Source of the DNA: an uncultured Ruminococcus sp.
Lineage (GTDB): Bacteria > Bacillota > Clostridia > Oscillospirales > CAG-272
Assembly: GCA_902782785.1 (NCBI GenBank)
Contig: CACZOH010000144.1
Span: 1 to 12,771 of the forward strand
Direction: 5' to 3'
Length of the DNA: 12,771 bases
Shown here: positions 6,486 through 12,771 of the stretch, one piece after another
How the letters are laid out: the number at the start of each line of letters is the position of its first letter
Position numbering within the stretch: the first letter of the stretch is position 1
Program-made: the position numbers and the translations under genes
Notes under the pieces: model-generated
Database searches by the model: none
Told to the model about the DNA's origin: nothing
Seen by the model: only the letters and a program-made list of their open reading frames with translations

Positions 6486-7439
6486 TTACGCCGTTATATC
6501 TATTCCCGTCGCCTTGTATATCAGTCTCGCGGACGCATCCTGACACTTTTTTTCGTCTTCTCTGAACGCCATTGCGTGCTCAGCGCCGTCGACGATCAAA
6601 AGCTCCTTGTCGCAGGTCGCCGCGTCGTATATTTTCTTTCCCATCCACGTGGGGACGAACGTATCGGTCCCGCCGTGTATCACAAGAAGCGGAAGCCTGT
6701 TCTGCTTGATCACGTCCACCGCGCATTTTTGCCTGAAACCGAAGCCCGCTTTCATCTTGCAGTAAAGACTTGTTACCGGCAAAACGATGAACGGCGGCAG
6801 ATGCATGGGCTTGAGATTATGCGTGAATTGCTCGTATGGCGAGGTGAAACCGCAGTCCTCTATGATCCCGCGCACGTTATCCGGCAGCTTTTCGCCCGTC
6901 GCGCAGCAGACCGTCGCGCCGCCGAGCGATATACCGTGCAGTATTATGTAATTCGGGGAATACGCTTCGTTTATCCTGTAGCACCAGTCGGCGCAGTCTT
7001 CGCTCTCGTACACTCCGAACGTAATGTACTTTCCTTCGCTCTCGCCGCAGGCGCGCTGATCGGGAAGGAGCACGTCGCAGCCGTGGGAAAGATAATACAG
7101 CGCGTCGTAGCCGAACTGGTAAAACCAGTTGTTGTTATATCCGTGCATCATTATGACGGTTATGCCGTGAGAAGCCTTTGCATGGTAGTATCTCGCTTTT
7201 AAAGTAAGACCGTCGCGCGAGAGCAGGTCTATATCGTCGTACTCATATCCCGCAAGCCCTTTTTTAGCCGCGTCGTACACGGCTAATTCATCCTTCATCT
7301 CTTCGGGATACTTTTCCGCCTTTTTATAAGGGTCGTACGGTTTCTTTTTTATGGCGTAATTGAAGAAATATACCGCTATGCCGAATTCCAGGGCGCAGAT
7401 AAGCAGAACGGCGCCGATAAGTATATAAAGCCAAACCAT
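6486..7439 (-). CDS. Membrane-anchored alpha/beta hydrolase (BEM46/YfhR-like)
   Basis: A 317-residue protein with one N-terminal transmembrane helix (about 3-28, then the basic run KKK at 31-33), so the catalytic domain is tethered to the membrane. The hydrolase domain runs from about 65 to 315. It has MMHGYNNNW (97-105, oxyanion-hole region), PDQRACGESEG (126-136), the elbow HGISLGG (168-174) with nucleophile Ser171, HGGTDTFVP (255-263) with Asp259, and GAEHAM (285-290) with His288, making a full catalytic triad. This arrangement is typical of the YqkD/YfhR/BEM46-like serine hydrolases common in Clostridia; their substrates are mostly unknown, esters or acyl groups being likely. One base separates it from the glmM stop, and GGAG in the end of glmM serves as its ribosome site. 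Confidence 0.92.
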   Translation of the reverse strand: MVWLYILIGAVLLICALEFGIAVYFFNYAIKKKPYDPYKKAEKYPEEMKDELAVYDAAKKGLAGYEYDDIDLLSRDGLTLKARYYHAKASHGITVIMMHGYNNNWFYQFGYDALYYLSHGCDVLLPDQRACGESEGKYITFGVYESEDCADWCYRINEAYSPNYIILHGISLGGATVCCATGEKLPDNVRGIIEDCGFTSPYEQFTHNLKPMHLPPFIVLPVTSLYCKMKAGFGFRQKCAVDVIKQNRLPLLVIHGGTDTFVPTWMGKKIYDAATCDKELLIVDGAEHAMAFREDEKKCQDASARLIYKATGIDITA

Positions 7440-7440
7440 A

Positions 7441-8787
7441 TCAGCCGAGCTCCGCGGTTATGACTTCCGCTATTTCGTCCGCGACCCTGTCTATGATGCT
7501 TATATCGGAGCCCTCCGTCATAACTCTTATCAAAGGCTCCGTACCGGACGGACGGACGACCACTCTGCCGTCCTCGCCGAGAGTGCGTTTGCCCGCTTCC
7601 ACAGCCTGTTTTATTCTTTCATTGGTATAATAAAGCACCTTTGCGTCGTTTGAGATGCGGATGTTGCGCATTACCTGCGGGTATTTCTTCATAGCCGCCA
7701 TTTCGGAGAGCTTCTTATCCTTGCGCTTCATAAGCGAAAGGAGCTGTATCGCGGTAAGCTGTCCGTCGCCCGTAGTCGCAAAATCGCGGAATATTATATG
7801 TCCCGACTGCTCGCCGCCGAAATCATATTCGTTCAAAAGCATTTCCTCAAGCACAAATCTGTCTCCGACCTTCGTCGCAACGAATTTCAGACCGTTTTCC
7901 TCACAGAATTTGCCGAAGCCGAAGTTCGTCAGAATGGTACCGACGACGGTTTTGCTTCTGAGCTTGCCGCGCTCCGCCAGATCGGTCGCGCATATCGCCA
8001 TTATCTCGTCTCCGTCGATAACGTTGCCCTTCTCGTCAACGCAGAGGCATCTGTCGGCGTCGCCGTCGAACGCAACGCCCGCGTCAAAGCCGTTTTCGCG
8101 CACGTAGGCGGCAAGACCTTCGATATGAGTGGAGCCGCAGTTCACGTTTATGTTTTCTCCGTCCGGCGACGCGTTCAGTATCGTCGCGTCTGCGCCGAGA
8201 GCCTCGAAAAGCTTCGCCGCGGATACGGAAGCCGAGCCGTTGGCGCAGTCTACCGCGACCTTTATCCCGTCAAGCGAATTCGGAACGGAGGAACGCAGAT
8301 GATCCACGTAATCCTTTACCGCACCGCTCTCAAACGTTCTTTTTCCGACGCTCGTATCCGGTTTTCCGTCAAGCTCGCCTTTTCTGTCTATCACTATCGT
8401 TTCGATCTGATCCTCAAGCGCGTCGGGAAGCTTATATCCGTCGCCCGAGAACACCTTGATACCGTTGTATTCGTAGGGATTGTGCGACGCGGATATCATT
8501 ATACCGGCGTCAGCCTTGTATTTGCCGACGAGATACGCGACAGCCGGCGTAGGCACCACGTCGACGGAGATCACGTCCGCGCCGACCGAGCAAAGTCCCG
8601 CTGTGACAGCCGCGCCCAGCATATCCGAGGATATGCGCGTATCCATACCGAGAACGAATACGGGTCTTCTCCTCATACCGCGCGAAAGCACAGCCGCGGC
8701 GGCGCGTCCTATTTTGAAAGCAAGCTCACACGTTAATTCGGTATTCGCGATTCCGCGGACGCCGTCGGTCCCGAAAAGTCTTCCCAT
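7441..8787 (-). CDS. glmM: Phosphoglucosamine mutase GlmM
   Basis: A 448-residue full-length GlmM, which converts glucosamine-6-phosphate to glucosamine-1-phosphate in the cytoplasmic pathway to UDP-GlcNAc for peptidoglycan. The N-terminus MGRLFGTDGVRG is the family signature. The phosphoserine loop is MISASHNP (97-104) with Ser101, the metal loop is DGDADR (241-246), the sugar-binding loop is GEQSGH (325-330), and the phosphate-binding loop RPSGTEPLIRVM (412-423) closes the active site. All landmarks are present at expected spacing, and the GEQSGH loop favours GlmM over ManB/PGM-type mutases. AAAGGAG at 8798-8804 precedes ATG 8787, which shares one base with the stop of the upstream acetyltransferase gene (TAATG). 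This adjacency puts two consecutive steps of the pathway in the same transcript. Confidence 0.98.
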   Translation of the reverse strand: MGRLFGTDGVRGIANTELTCELAFKIGRAAAAVLSRGMRRRPVFVLGMDTRISSDMLGAAVTAGLCSVGADVISVDVVPTPAVAYLVGKYKADAGIMISASHNPYEYNGIKVFSGDGYKLPDALEDQIETIVIDRKGELDGKPDTSVGKRTFESGAVKDYVDHLRSSVPNSLDGIKVAVDCANGSASVSAAKLFEALGADATILNASPDGENINVNCGSTHIEGLAAYVRENGFDAGVAFDGDADRCLCVDEKGNVIDGDEIMAICATDLAERGKLRSKTVVGTILTNFGFGKFCEENGLKFVATKVGDRFVLEEMLLNEYDFGGEQSGHIIFRDFATTGDGQLTAIQLLSLMKRKDKKLSEMAAMKKYPQVMRNIRISNDAKVLYYTNERIKQAVEAGKRTLGEDGRVVVRPSGTEPLIRVMTEGSDISIIDRVADEIAEVITAELG

Positions 8788-9473
8788 TATTTAATTTCTC
8801 CTTTGATTTTCATTACAATGTTTTCTCTATTTTTGTAGATATGCTCCGCAGGTATGACGCCGCGTACCGAGCTGTTCGGATATACGTTGCTGTGACGTCC
8901 GATTATCGTGCCGGGATTAAGCGTGCTGTTGCAGCCTACCTCGACAAAATCGCCCAAGATCGCGCCGAATTTGCGCAGGCCGGTCTCTATCTTCTCGCCG
9001 CCGCATCTCACCGCAACGTTCGTCTTGTCGCTTTTGACGTTCGACGTGACGGAACCGGCGCCCATGTGGCTTTTATAGCCCAATATCGAGTCGCCGACGT
9101 AATTGAAATGCGGGACCTGAACGCTGTCAAATATAACGGCGTTCTTCAATTCCACCGAATTGCCGACAACGGCGCCTTCTCCCACGAGAGCGGAGCCGCG
9201 TATAAACGCGCAGTGCCGTATCTCGGCGTTTGCGCATATTATCGCGGGCGCGCCGATATAAGCGGTGGGCGCGACCTTTGCGGTCTTGTGGACGAAAACG
9301 CCTTCGCTTATCTCTTTGTAATCTTCACCCAGCTCTTTCTCCAGCTCAAGTATCATTTCCTTGATGTGCGGGAGCGCCTCGTACGGATATTCGTACTGCG
9401 CAAGCATCTTCCCGGCTATACTGCGGGAAAGATCGAGCAGCGCTTCTGTCTTTATACCGTCAAACTCGTTCAT
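8787..9473 (-). CDS. GlmU-like acetyltransferase lacking the uridyltransferase domain
   Basis: A 228-residue protein. Residues 1-55 are mostly helical. From about 57 to 205 it shows the hexapeptide-repeat pattern of a left-handed beta helix (for example VFVHKTAKVAPTAYIG, LVGEGAVVG, ILGDFVEVG). Residues 121-145 align with the acetyltransferase half of GlmU: PHFNYVGDSILG matches GHLTYLGDAEIG of E. coli GlmU, placing His122 and Tyr125 on His363 and Tyr366, and GAGSVTSN (138-145) matches GAGTITCN with Asn145 at the GlmU Asn386 position. The roughly 230-residue N-terminal nucleotidyltransferase domain is absent. Together with glmM immediately downstream, this argues that it acetylates GlcN-1-phosphate to GlcNAc-1-phosphate. 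Public annotation often calls relatives UDP-GlcNAc pyrophosphorylase-like; the sequence does not support that step here. Its ATG overlaps the upstream stop as ATGA (9470-9473). Confidence 0.88.
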   Translation of the reverse strand: MNEFDGIKTEALLDLSRSIAGKMLAQYEYPYEALPHIKEMILELEKELGEDYKEISEGVFVHKTAKVAPTAYIGAPAIICANAEIRHCAFIRGSALVGEGAVVGNSVELKNAVIFDSVQVPHFNYVGDSILGYKSHMGAGSVTSNVKSDKTNVAVRCGGEKIETGLRKFGAILGDFVEVGCNSTLNPGTIIGRHSNVYPNSSVRGVIPAEHIYKNRENIVMKIKGEIK

Positions 9474-10084
9474 ATCGTTTCATAAACCTTTCTGCAAAGT
9501 AATTTTGTCGTATAGACAGCGGTTTTGAGCGCCGCGCGCGCGGGGTGCGTCTTTTTGAAATAATCCGCGCCGTGACGGTCGTCAACTCCGCTGATCACGT
9601 CGTTCATGCTTCCCTCGTAATGAAGGTACGGAGAAAGAACGAAATCGAGCTCCTTTATGCTCTTCATATCGCCGAGACGGAGCAGACGGCAGACGAAGGA
9701 AAGATCGGTATAAGAGCGCTTGATATCAAACGACGCGCCGAAAACGGACAGCGCCTTGTCGTATACGTTGTACGTGTATCTCTGCTGATGCGACATCATA
9801 CGCAGTATCACGTCGCGTACTCTCATATACTCCTCGTCCTTTACCTCTATCGCGAATACCTTGACCGGGATATCGCCGCCCTCGGCAATATAGCGCGAGG
9901 GATATTCCGCGACAAATCCGCCCACAAGCGCCACGTCGAGCTGCGACTTTGCAAATGAATACATCACGGGAAGATTTTCGTTGAAGCTGACGGATACGTG
10001 ATCGTATCTGCAGTCCGTAAGCGCGCGATATACCCTTTTCGGAAAGCTGTTTCCGCTTGATAATACCACATAAATCTTTTTCAC
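9470..10084 (-). CDS. Permuted NlpC/P60-like papain-fold protein
   Basis: A 204-residue protein without signal peptide, first in the operon. Residues 1-60 follow the pattern of permuted NlpC/P60 (YiiX/YebB-type) proteins of Firmicutes: a strand KIYVVLSSG, then YDHVSVSF (27-34) with His29, MYSFAK (41-46), and VGGFVAE (54-60) ending in an acidic residue at 60. A later SFVCRLL helix (129-135) places Cys132 where the nucleophile sits in permuted members. His29, Glu60 and Cys132 are therefore the proposed catalytic set, by pattern only. Relatives have unknown substrates; amidase, peptidase and acyltransferase roles have been suggested for the wider superfamily. The start is GTG 10084, supported by AAAGGAG at 10094-10100 with nine-base spacing. 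No alternative ATG fits. It heads the transcript that contains glmM. Confidence 0.72.
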   Translation of the reverse strand: MKKIYVVLSSGNSFPKRVYRALTDCRYDHVSVSFNENLPVMYSFAKSQLDVALVGGFVAEYPSRYIAEGGDIPVKVFAIEVKDEEYMRVRDVILRMMSHQQRYTYNVYDKALSVFGASFDIKRSYTDLSFVCRLLRLGDMKSIKELDFVLSPYLHYEGSMNDVISGVDDRHGADYFKKTHPARAALKTAVYTTKLLCRKVYETI

Positions 10085-10133
10085 GGTCTCATTCTCCTTT
10101 TCACAAAAAACAGTAATCCCATTATCTCATCTT

Positions 10134-10162
10134 ATTATATAATAATATTTAACTTTTGTCAA
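10134..10162 (-). promoter_or_regulatory. Consensus sigma-A promoter of the glmM operon
   Basis: On the minus strand TTGACA (10157-10162), exactly 17 bases, and TATAAT (10134-10139) are both perfect matches to consensus. Transcription should start near 10127, giving a leader of about 43 bases with no obvious riboswitch. The A/T-rich DNA upstream (10163-10200) contains A-tracts resembling an UP element. Expected to be a strong promoter. Confidence 0.92.
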
Positions 10163-10199
10163 GAGATATTTCAACAATCTTTATTTTAACTTTTTTCAA
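10148..10199. repeat. Direct repeat spanning the -35 box of the glmM operon promoter
   Basis: Plus-strand 15-mers TTTAACTTTTGTCAA (10148-10162) and TTTAACTTTTTTCAA (10185-10199) differ at one base and are 37 bases apart (about 3.5 helical turns). The first includes the -35 TTGACA read on the minus strand. The second lies in the 183-base divergent spacer, a few bases before the -35 of the plus-strand promoter. Candidate operator half-sites or UP-element tracts; the low-complexity composition limits confidence. Confidence 0.45.
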
Positions 10200-10208
10200 A
10201 TTACCGCC

Positions 10209-10237
10209 TTGATTTACGGCTGATTTTATGGTATATT
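10209..10237 (+). promoter_or_regulatory. Putative sigma-A promoter of the lipoprotein/serine hydrolase unit
   Basis: TTGATT (10209-10214), a 17-base spacer and TATATT (10232-10237) match consensus at four and five of six positions. Transcription would start near 10244, about 24 bases before ATG 10268. It points away from the consensus promoter at 10134-10162. Confidence 0.6.
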
Positions 10238-10267
10238 TGAGAAAAAAGAATACGGGAATTTTTGTTT

Positions 10268-11098
10268 ATGAAAAAGATAACTGCCGTTATCATTTCTCTT
10301 CTGCTTGTTTTGTGCTCGTGTACGCCCGCATCTCAGTCGCCGGAGCTGACGGTCGTTTTCGCGGACGTCGGGAAAGCGGATTTCATACTTATCTGCTGCG
10401 ACGGAAAATTCGGCGTGATAGACGCGGGATACAAGAACAGCAAGGACAAGATAGACGGGATAATGCAGGAATACGGCGTAAAAACGCTTGAATTCGCCGT
10501 CGCCACCCACAACGACAAGGACCATATAGGCGGTATGGCGCACGTGCTTGAAAAATACGGTGCGAAAACGCTTTATATCACGCGGCTTGACGGAGAGGGC
10601 AAGCAGTATATAAATATGCTTGAAGCGGCGTCAATAAAAGGGATACCCGTCGTGAAGATCAAGCGAAACGAGACGTTTTCTCTCTGCGGCGCAGTATTCA
10701 CTGCGCTTTCGCCCGACGACAGTCTGATCGGGCTGAACGATGAAAACGAGGCTTCAATAGTTTTAAAAATGCAGTACGGCAAAAAAAGCGTCCTTTTTAT
10801 GGGCGACGCACAGCTGAAAGCCGAAGAAAAACTGATTACGAACTATAAAGACGAGCTGTTGTGCGACGCGATAAAAATAGGTCATCACGGTTCAGATCAG
10901 TCAAGTTCGCGCACGTTTTTGTCAAAAACAAACGCAAAATACGCAATAATATCCACGGGCGACGAAGAGCCCGCGGCTGAAGTGACGATAAACGCGATCT
11001 CCGCCTGCAAAATGCAGCTTTTCAATACGGACACGGACGGAGACGTGGTGCTTAAAACAAACGGAACAGATCTTACGGTACAAAAAAAGGGAGGCTGA
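10268..11098 (+). CDS. Lipoprotein with ComEC-type metallo-beta-lactamase domain
   Basis: A 276-residue protein with a lipoprotein signal peptide: MKK, a hydrophobic core, and lipobox LCSC with lipidated Cys expected at 18. The mature part (about 26-272) is a metallo-beta-lactamase fold of the ComEC/Rec2 C-terminal type: VVFADVGKADFILI (29-42), GVIDAG (49-54), THNDKDHIGG (80-89; His81, Asp83, Asp85, His86), SVLFMGD (174-180, Asp180) and IGHHGSDQSSS (204-214, His206/His207). The ComEC membrane channel domain is absent, so it is a stand-alone surface-anchored hydrolase. By family it is probably a phosphodiesterase or nuclease acting outside the membrane; ComEC's own domain has been proposed to degrade the non-imported DNA strand. 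The ribosome site before ATG 10268 is weak. It is followed after one base by the serine hydrolase gene. Confidence 0.9.
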   Translation: MKKITAVIISLLLVLCSCTPASQSPELTVVFADVGKADFILICCDGKFGVIDAGYKNSKDKIDGIMQEYGVKTLEFAVATHNDKDHIGGMAHVLEKYGAKTLYITRLDGEGKQYINMLEAASIKGIPVVKIKRNETFSLCGAVFTALSPDDSLIGLNDENEASIVLKMQYGKKSVLFMGDAQLKAEEKLITNYKDELLCDAIKIGHHGSDQSSSRTFLSKTNAKYAIISTGDEEPAAEVTINAISACKMQLFNTDTDGDVVLKTNGTDLTVQKKGG

Positions 11099-11099
11099 A

Positions 11100-12236
11100 A
11101 TGAATATCGAAAAATTAAAAGAGCTTGACAGGATAACAGAGCAGCGCATAGCGGACAAACGCCTTGTTTCCGCCGCTTACGCGATAGCGTATAATAACGA
11201 GATCGTGTATAAAAACGCGATAGGCTACGCGGATATCGAAAACAAAATACCGCTCAGATCCGATACGCCCGTGCGTCTCGCCTCGATGACGAAGCCGATA
11301 ACCGGAGTTGCGGCGATGATAATGTACGAGCGCGGCGCGTTTTCGCTCGACGATCCCGTGTATAAATTCATACCGTCGTTCAAAAACATGAACGTGGCGA
11401 TAGTGGACGAACACGGAAAAATAACCGGGCAGTATCCGTCAAAAACCGATATCCTGATACGCGACCTTCTGAATCAGGCTTCCGGTCTCGGCGAGGGCGA
11501 GGCGGGCAACCGCGCGTGGAAGGATTACCATATAAAGGACGGCGACACGCTTGCGGCAATCGTGCCGAAATTCGGCGACCAGCTCCTTGATTTCGAGCCG
11601 AGGAAAAACGCGATATATTCATGGACGCAGGCGTTCGATACCATGGCTTACATAGTCGAGCAGACGTCCGGTATGGATTACCAGCAGTTCGTGCTTGAAA
11701 ACATCCTTCATCCTCTCGGTTGTTACGATACGGTCTACACTCCGAATCCCGATCAATGGAAAAGACTTATGAAGATGTACGACGCGCGCGACGGCAAAAT
11801 AACGGAAATAGATATGGGCGGAGTCGTTTTCGGCGACGTGCCGCTTACGTACTACGCCGCGGGCGCGGGAATGATCGGAACGCTTGACGATTATATGAAA
11901 TTCGCCGCCATGCTGTACAACAAGGGTACGTATAACGGCGCTCGGATACTGAAGCCGGAAACGGTGGAGCTTATGGCGACGCCCTCGCTTCCCTTCTTCA
12001 ACAAGGATACCGACGTTGAGACGTGGGGACTTTCCATGCGCGTGATAAACAAAAAGACGGAGCATCAGCTCCTTACCCCGGGCTGCTTCGGCTGGTCGGG
12101 CGCGTACGGCACGCACTTCTTCATAGACCCGGAGGACAAAATATACGCCGTATACATAAAAAACCTCCTCGACGGCGGGGGCGCGGGCGCCGACACCGCG
12201 AGAGAGTTTGAAAAGGTCATTATGGAAGCTTTATGA
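11100..12236 (+). CDS. Class C beta-lactamase-like serine hydrolase (CubicO/EstB type)
   Basis: A 378-residue cytoplasmic protein with no signal peptide. It has the beta-lactamase/penicillin-binding fold motifs: SMTK (62-65) with nucleophile Ser62 and general-base Lys65, a Tyr-Ser motif NAIYSW (170-175) with Tyr173, and a GWSGAYGT segment (331-338) near the C-terminus in the place of the KTG box. DLLNQASGLG (122-131) and FVLENILHPLG (197-207) are typical of the family. The second motif reads Y-S-W where Y-S-N is usual. The lack of a signal peptide and the CubicO-like sequence favour an esterase, transesterase or D-amino-acid peptidase rather than an antibiotic-degrading beta-lactamase. GGGAGG at 11089-11094, five bases before ATG 11100, lies in the end of the preceding lipoprotein gene, so translation is likely coupled. 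Confidence 0.93.
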   Translation: MNIEKLKELDRITEQRIADKRLVSAAYAIAYNNEIVYKNAIGYADIENKIPLRSDTPVRLASMTKPITGVAAMIMYERGAFSLDDPVYKFIPSFKNMNVAIVDEHGKITGQYPSKTDILIRDLLNQASGLGEGEAGNRAWKDYHIKDGDTLAAIVPKFGDQLLDFEPRKNAIYSWTQAFDTMAYIVEQTSGMDYQQFVLENILHPLGCYDTVYTPNPDQWKRLMKMYDARDGKITEIDMGGVVFGDVPLTYYAAGAGMIGTLDDYMKFAAMLYNKGTYNGARILKPETVELMATPSLPFFNKDTDVETWGLSMRVINKKTEHQLLTPGCFGWSGAYGTHFFIDPEDKIYAVYIKNLLDGGGAGADTAREFEKVIMEAL

Positions 12237-12271
12237 GACGATTTTGACGGAACTCTTACCGATAGCGACGC

Positions 12272-12304
12272 AAAAAAAGCGGGGTCACCCCGCTTTTTAT
12301 TTTT
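12272..12304. terminator. Bidirectional terminator between convergent genes
   Basis: AAAAAGCGGGG (12274-12284) pairs perfectly with CCCCGCTTTTT (12288-12298) around loop TCA, an 11-bp stem. On the plus strand it runs into TTTTTATTTTT and ends the serine hydrolase transcript. On the minus strand the A-run 12272-12278 becomes the T-run for the DUF4091 gene. The stop codon of that gene (12297-12299) lies partly inside the stem. Confidence 0.9.
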
Positions 12305-12771
12305 GTGCCGCTTCGACTGCGTTTCCGAGTTCTATCCTCGCGGCGGCGAATACCGCGTCGCTGTCCGTGTATTCAAGAATATTCACGGTTACCTTATTAA
12401 GTATTTCATTCATTTTATCGGCGCCGCACAGCTTCTCGCACATACAAAGCATATCGTAATCGTCAAGTCCGTCCCGTACCGCCTCAAAACGCAGCGTGGA
12501 GCACGGTCCCGTGTATCCGAGTTCTTCCTTGCCGTAAGCCAGAAGCGAACCGTCGCGATTGAAATCCCGGCTGCTCCACGGATCCTTATTCTCGTCCCAG
12601 TACGTGCACGCCCAGTACAAAAAACCGGTTGCGTTATACTGCTTTTGCTGCCAGAAAAGCACCCTGTTCTGCAAGCCCGTGTTGTCTATCATCAGATTGC
12701 AGTATTTTTTTATCGGCGGATAAATGCAGACGTACCACCACAATTCGCCCTTTTCCTTCGTTACGTCAGCC
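12297..12771 (-). CDS. DUF4091 domain protein, C-terminal part (N-terminus outside window)
   Basis: The frame is open from the window edge to TAA at 12297-12299, giving 158 residues of the C-terminus. No start is visible; residue runs such as EKGELWWY continue upstream, so the TTG at 12743 is not an initiation codon. The sequence carries the hallmark motifs of DUF4091 proteins: WWYVCIYPP, NLMIDN, NRVLFWQQ, ATGFLYWACTYW, a DGSLLAYG-type segment, and LRFEAVRDGLDDYDML. DUF4091 forms the C-terminal part of large proteins, common in gut Bacteroidota and Clostridia, that resemble glycoside hydrolases and are probably carbohydrate-active. The protein's activity cannot be judged because the catalytic half is missing. 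It ends within the bidirectional terminator stem. Confidence 0.88.
   Translation of the reverse strand, partial: ADVTKEKGELWWYVCIYPPIKKYCNLMIDNTGLQNRVLFWQQKQYNATGFLYWACTYWDENKDPWSSRDFNRDGSLLAYGKEELGYTGPCSTLRFEAVRDGLDDYDMLCMCEKLCGADKMNEILNKVTVNILEYTDSDAVFAAARIELGNAVEAAQK

Larger units (their letters stand above)
2346..10084 (-). other. Eight-gene operon from the papain-fold gene to the metallo-hydrolase gene
   Basis: Eight minus-strand genes lie between one strong promoter (10134-10162) and one strong terminator (2236-2276). Junctions in order: 4-base overlap, 1-base overlap, 1-base gap, 32-base gap, 4-base overlap, 13-base gap, 8-base overlap. No internal terminator is visible, and no strong promoter was noticed in the gaps. 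Co-transcription is inferred from spacing. The unit mixes cell-wall precursor synthesis (GlmM and GlmU-like protein), a wall amidase, rRNA modification (RlmA) and several hydrolase or transferase families. Confidence 0.75.

Noticed and set aside
6471..7202. Plus-strand open frame of 243 residues opposite the alpha/beta hydrolase
   Set aside because: It lies antisense to a gene with a full catalytic triad, has an Arg/His-rich shadow composition, and has no ribosome site.
7798..8736. Long plus-strand open frame (312 residues) opposite glmM
   Set aside because: It mirrors the codon structure of a clearly conserved glmM on the other strand, has no ribosome site and encodes no recognisable motif.
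10082..10093. Possible leader peptide ATG-AGA-CCG-TGA overlapping the GTG start of the papain-fold gene
   Set aside because: The ATG is only one base from AGGAG, too close for initiation, and the peptide would be three residues long.
10085..10267. Riboswitch or small RNA in the 183-base divergent spacer
   Set aside because: The leaders are only about 43 and 24 bases long, the spacer is A/T-rich, and no extended conserved fold is visible; promoters and the direct repeat account for most of it.
11100..12236. Antibiotic-resistance beta-lactamase
   Set aside because: There is no signal peptide, the second motif is Y-S-W rather than Y-x-N, there is no KTG box, and the sequence resembles CubicO/EstB esterases.

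Overview
The window looks like a chromosomal segment of an uncultured gut-type Clostridia (Bacillota), probably close to Oscillospirales/Ruminococcaceae. This is inferred from AGGAGG-like ribosome sites before most genes, textbook sigma-A promoters, LysM-CAP and DUF4091 proteins, and a type I dockerin of the ruminococcal kind. No rRNA, tRNA, CRISPR array, insertion sequence or phage gene is visible, and no gene-free stretch exceeds about 185 bases.

Layout from left to right. Positions 1-1090 (minus) hold a membrane-anchored alpha/beta hydrolase cut off by the window edge, with its own promoter (TTGACA-17-TAAAAT). Positions 1183-1785 (minus) hold a secreted LysM-CAP protein with its own terminator. 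Divergent from it, 1906-2250 (plus) holds a small ArsC/Spx-like thioredoxin-fold protein with an extended -10 promoter. A 95-base convergent spacer follows, with separate terminators for each strand.

Positions 2346-10084 (minus) form one tightly packed eight-gene transcription unit read from a perfect sigma-A promoter (TTGACA-17-TATAAT) at 10134-10162. In transcription order it encodes: a permuted NlpC/P60-like papain-fold protein; a free-standing GlmU-like left-handed beta-helix acetyltransferase; phosphoglucosamine mutase GlmM; a membrane-anchored alpha/beta hydrolase; a tandem GNAT acetyltransferase; the 23S rRNA methyltransferase RlmA; a secreted N-acetylmuramoyl-L-alanine amidase carrying a dockerin; and a glyoxalase-II-like metallo-beta-lactamase-fold hydrolase. 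Junctions run from an 8-base overlap to a 32-base gap. GlmM and the acetyltransferase would make GlcNAc-1-phosphate for cell-wall precursors, and the amidase (and perhaps the papain-fold protein) act on the wall. The other members look like housekeeping passengers.

Divergent from this operon, 10268-12236 (plus) encode a two-gene unit: a lipoprotein with a ComEC-type metallo-beta-lactamase domain and a cytoplasmic class C beta-lactamase-like serine hydrolase. It ends at a bidirectional terminator (12272-12304), which also serves the convergent, truncated DUF4091 protein gene at 12297-12771 (minus).

I see no clear new defence or mobile system. The most interesting points are the detached GlmU acetyltransferase module with conserved GlmU catalytic positions, the dockerin on a peptidoglycan amidase, and a near-perfect 15-base direct repeat that includes the -35 box of the main operon promoter.
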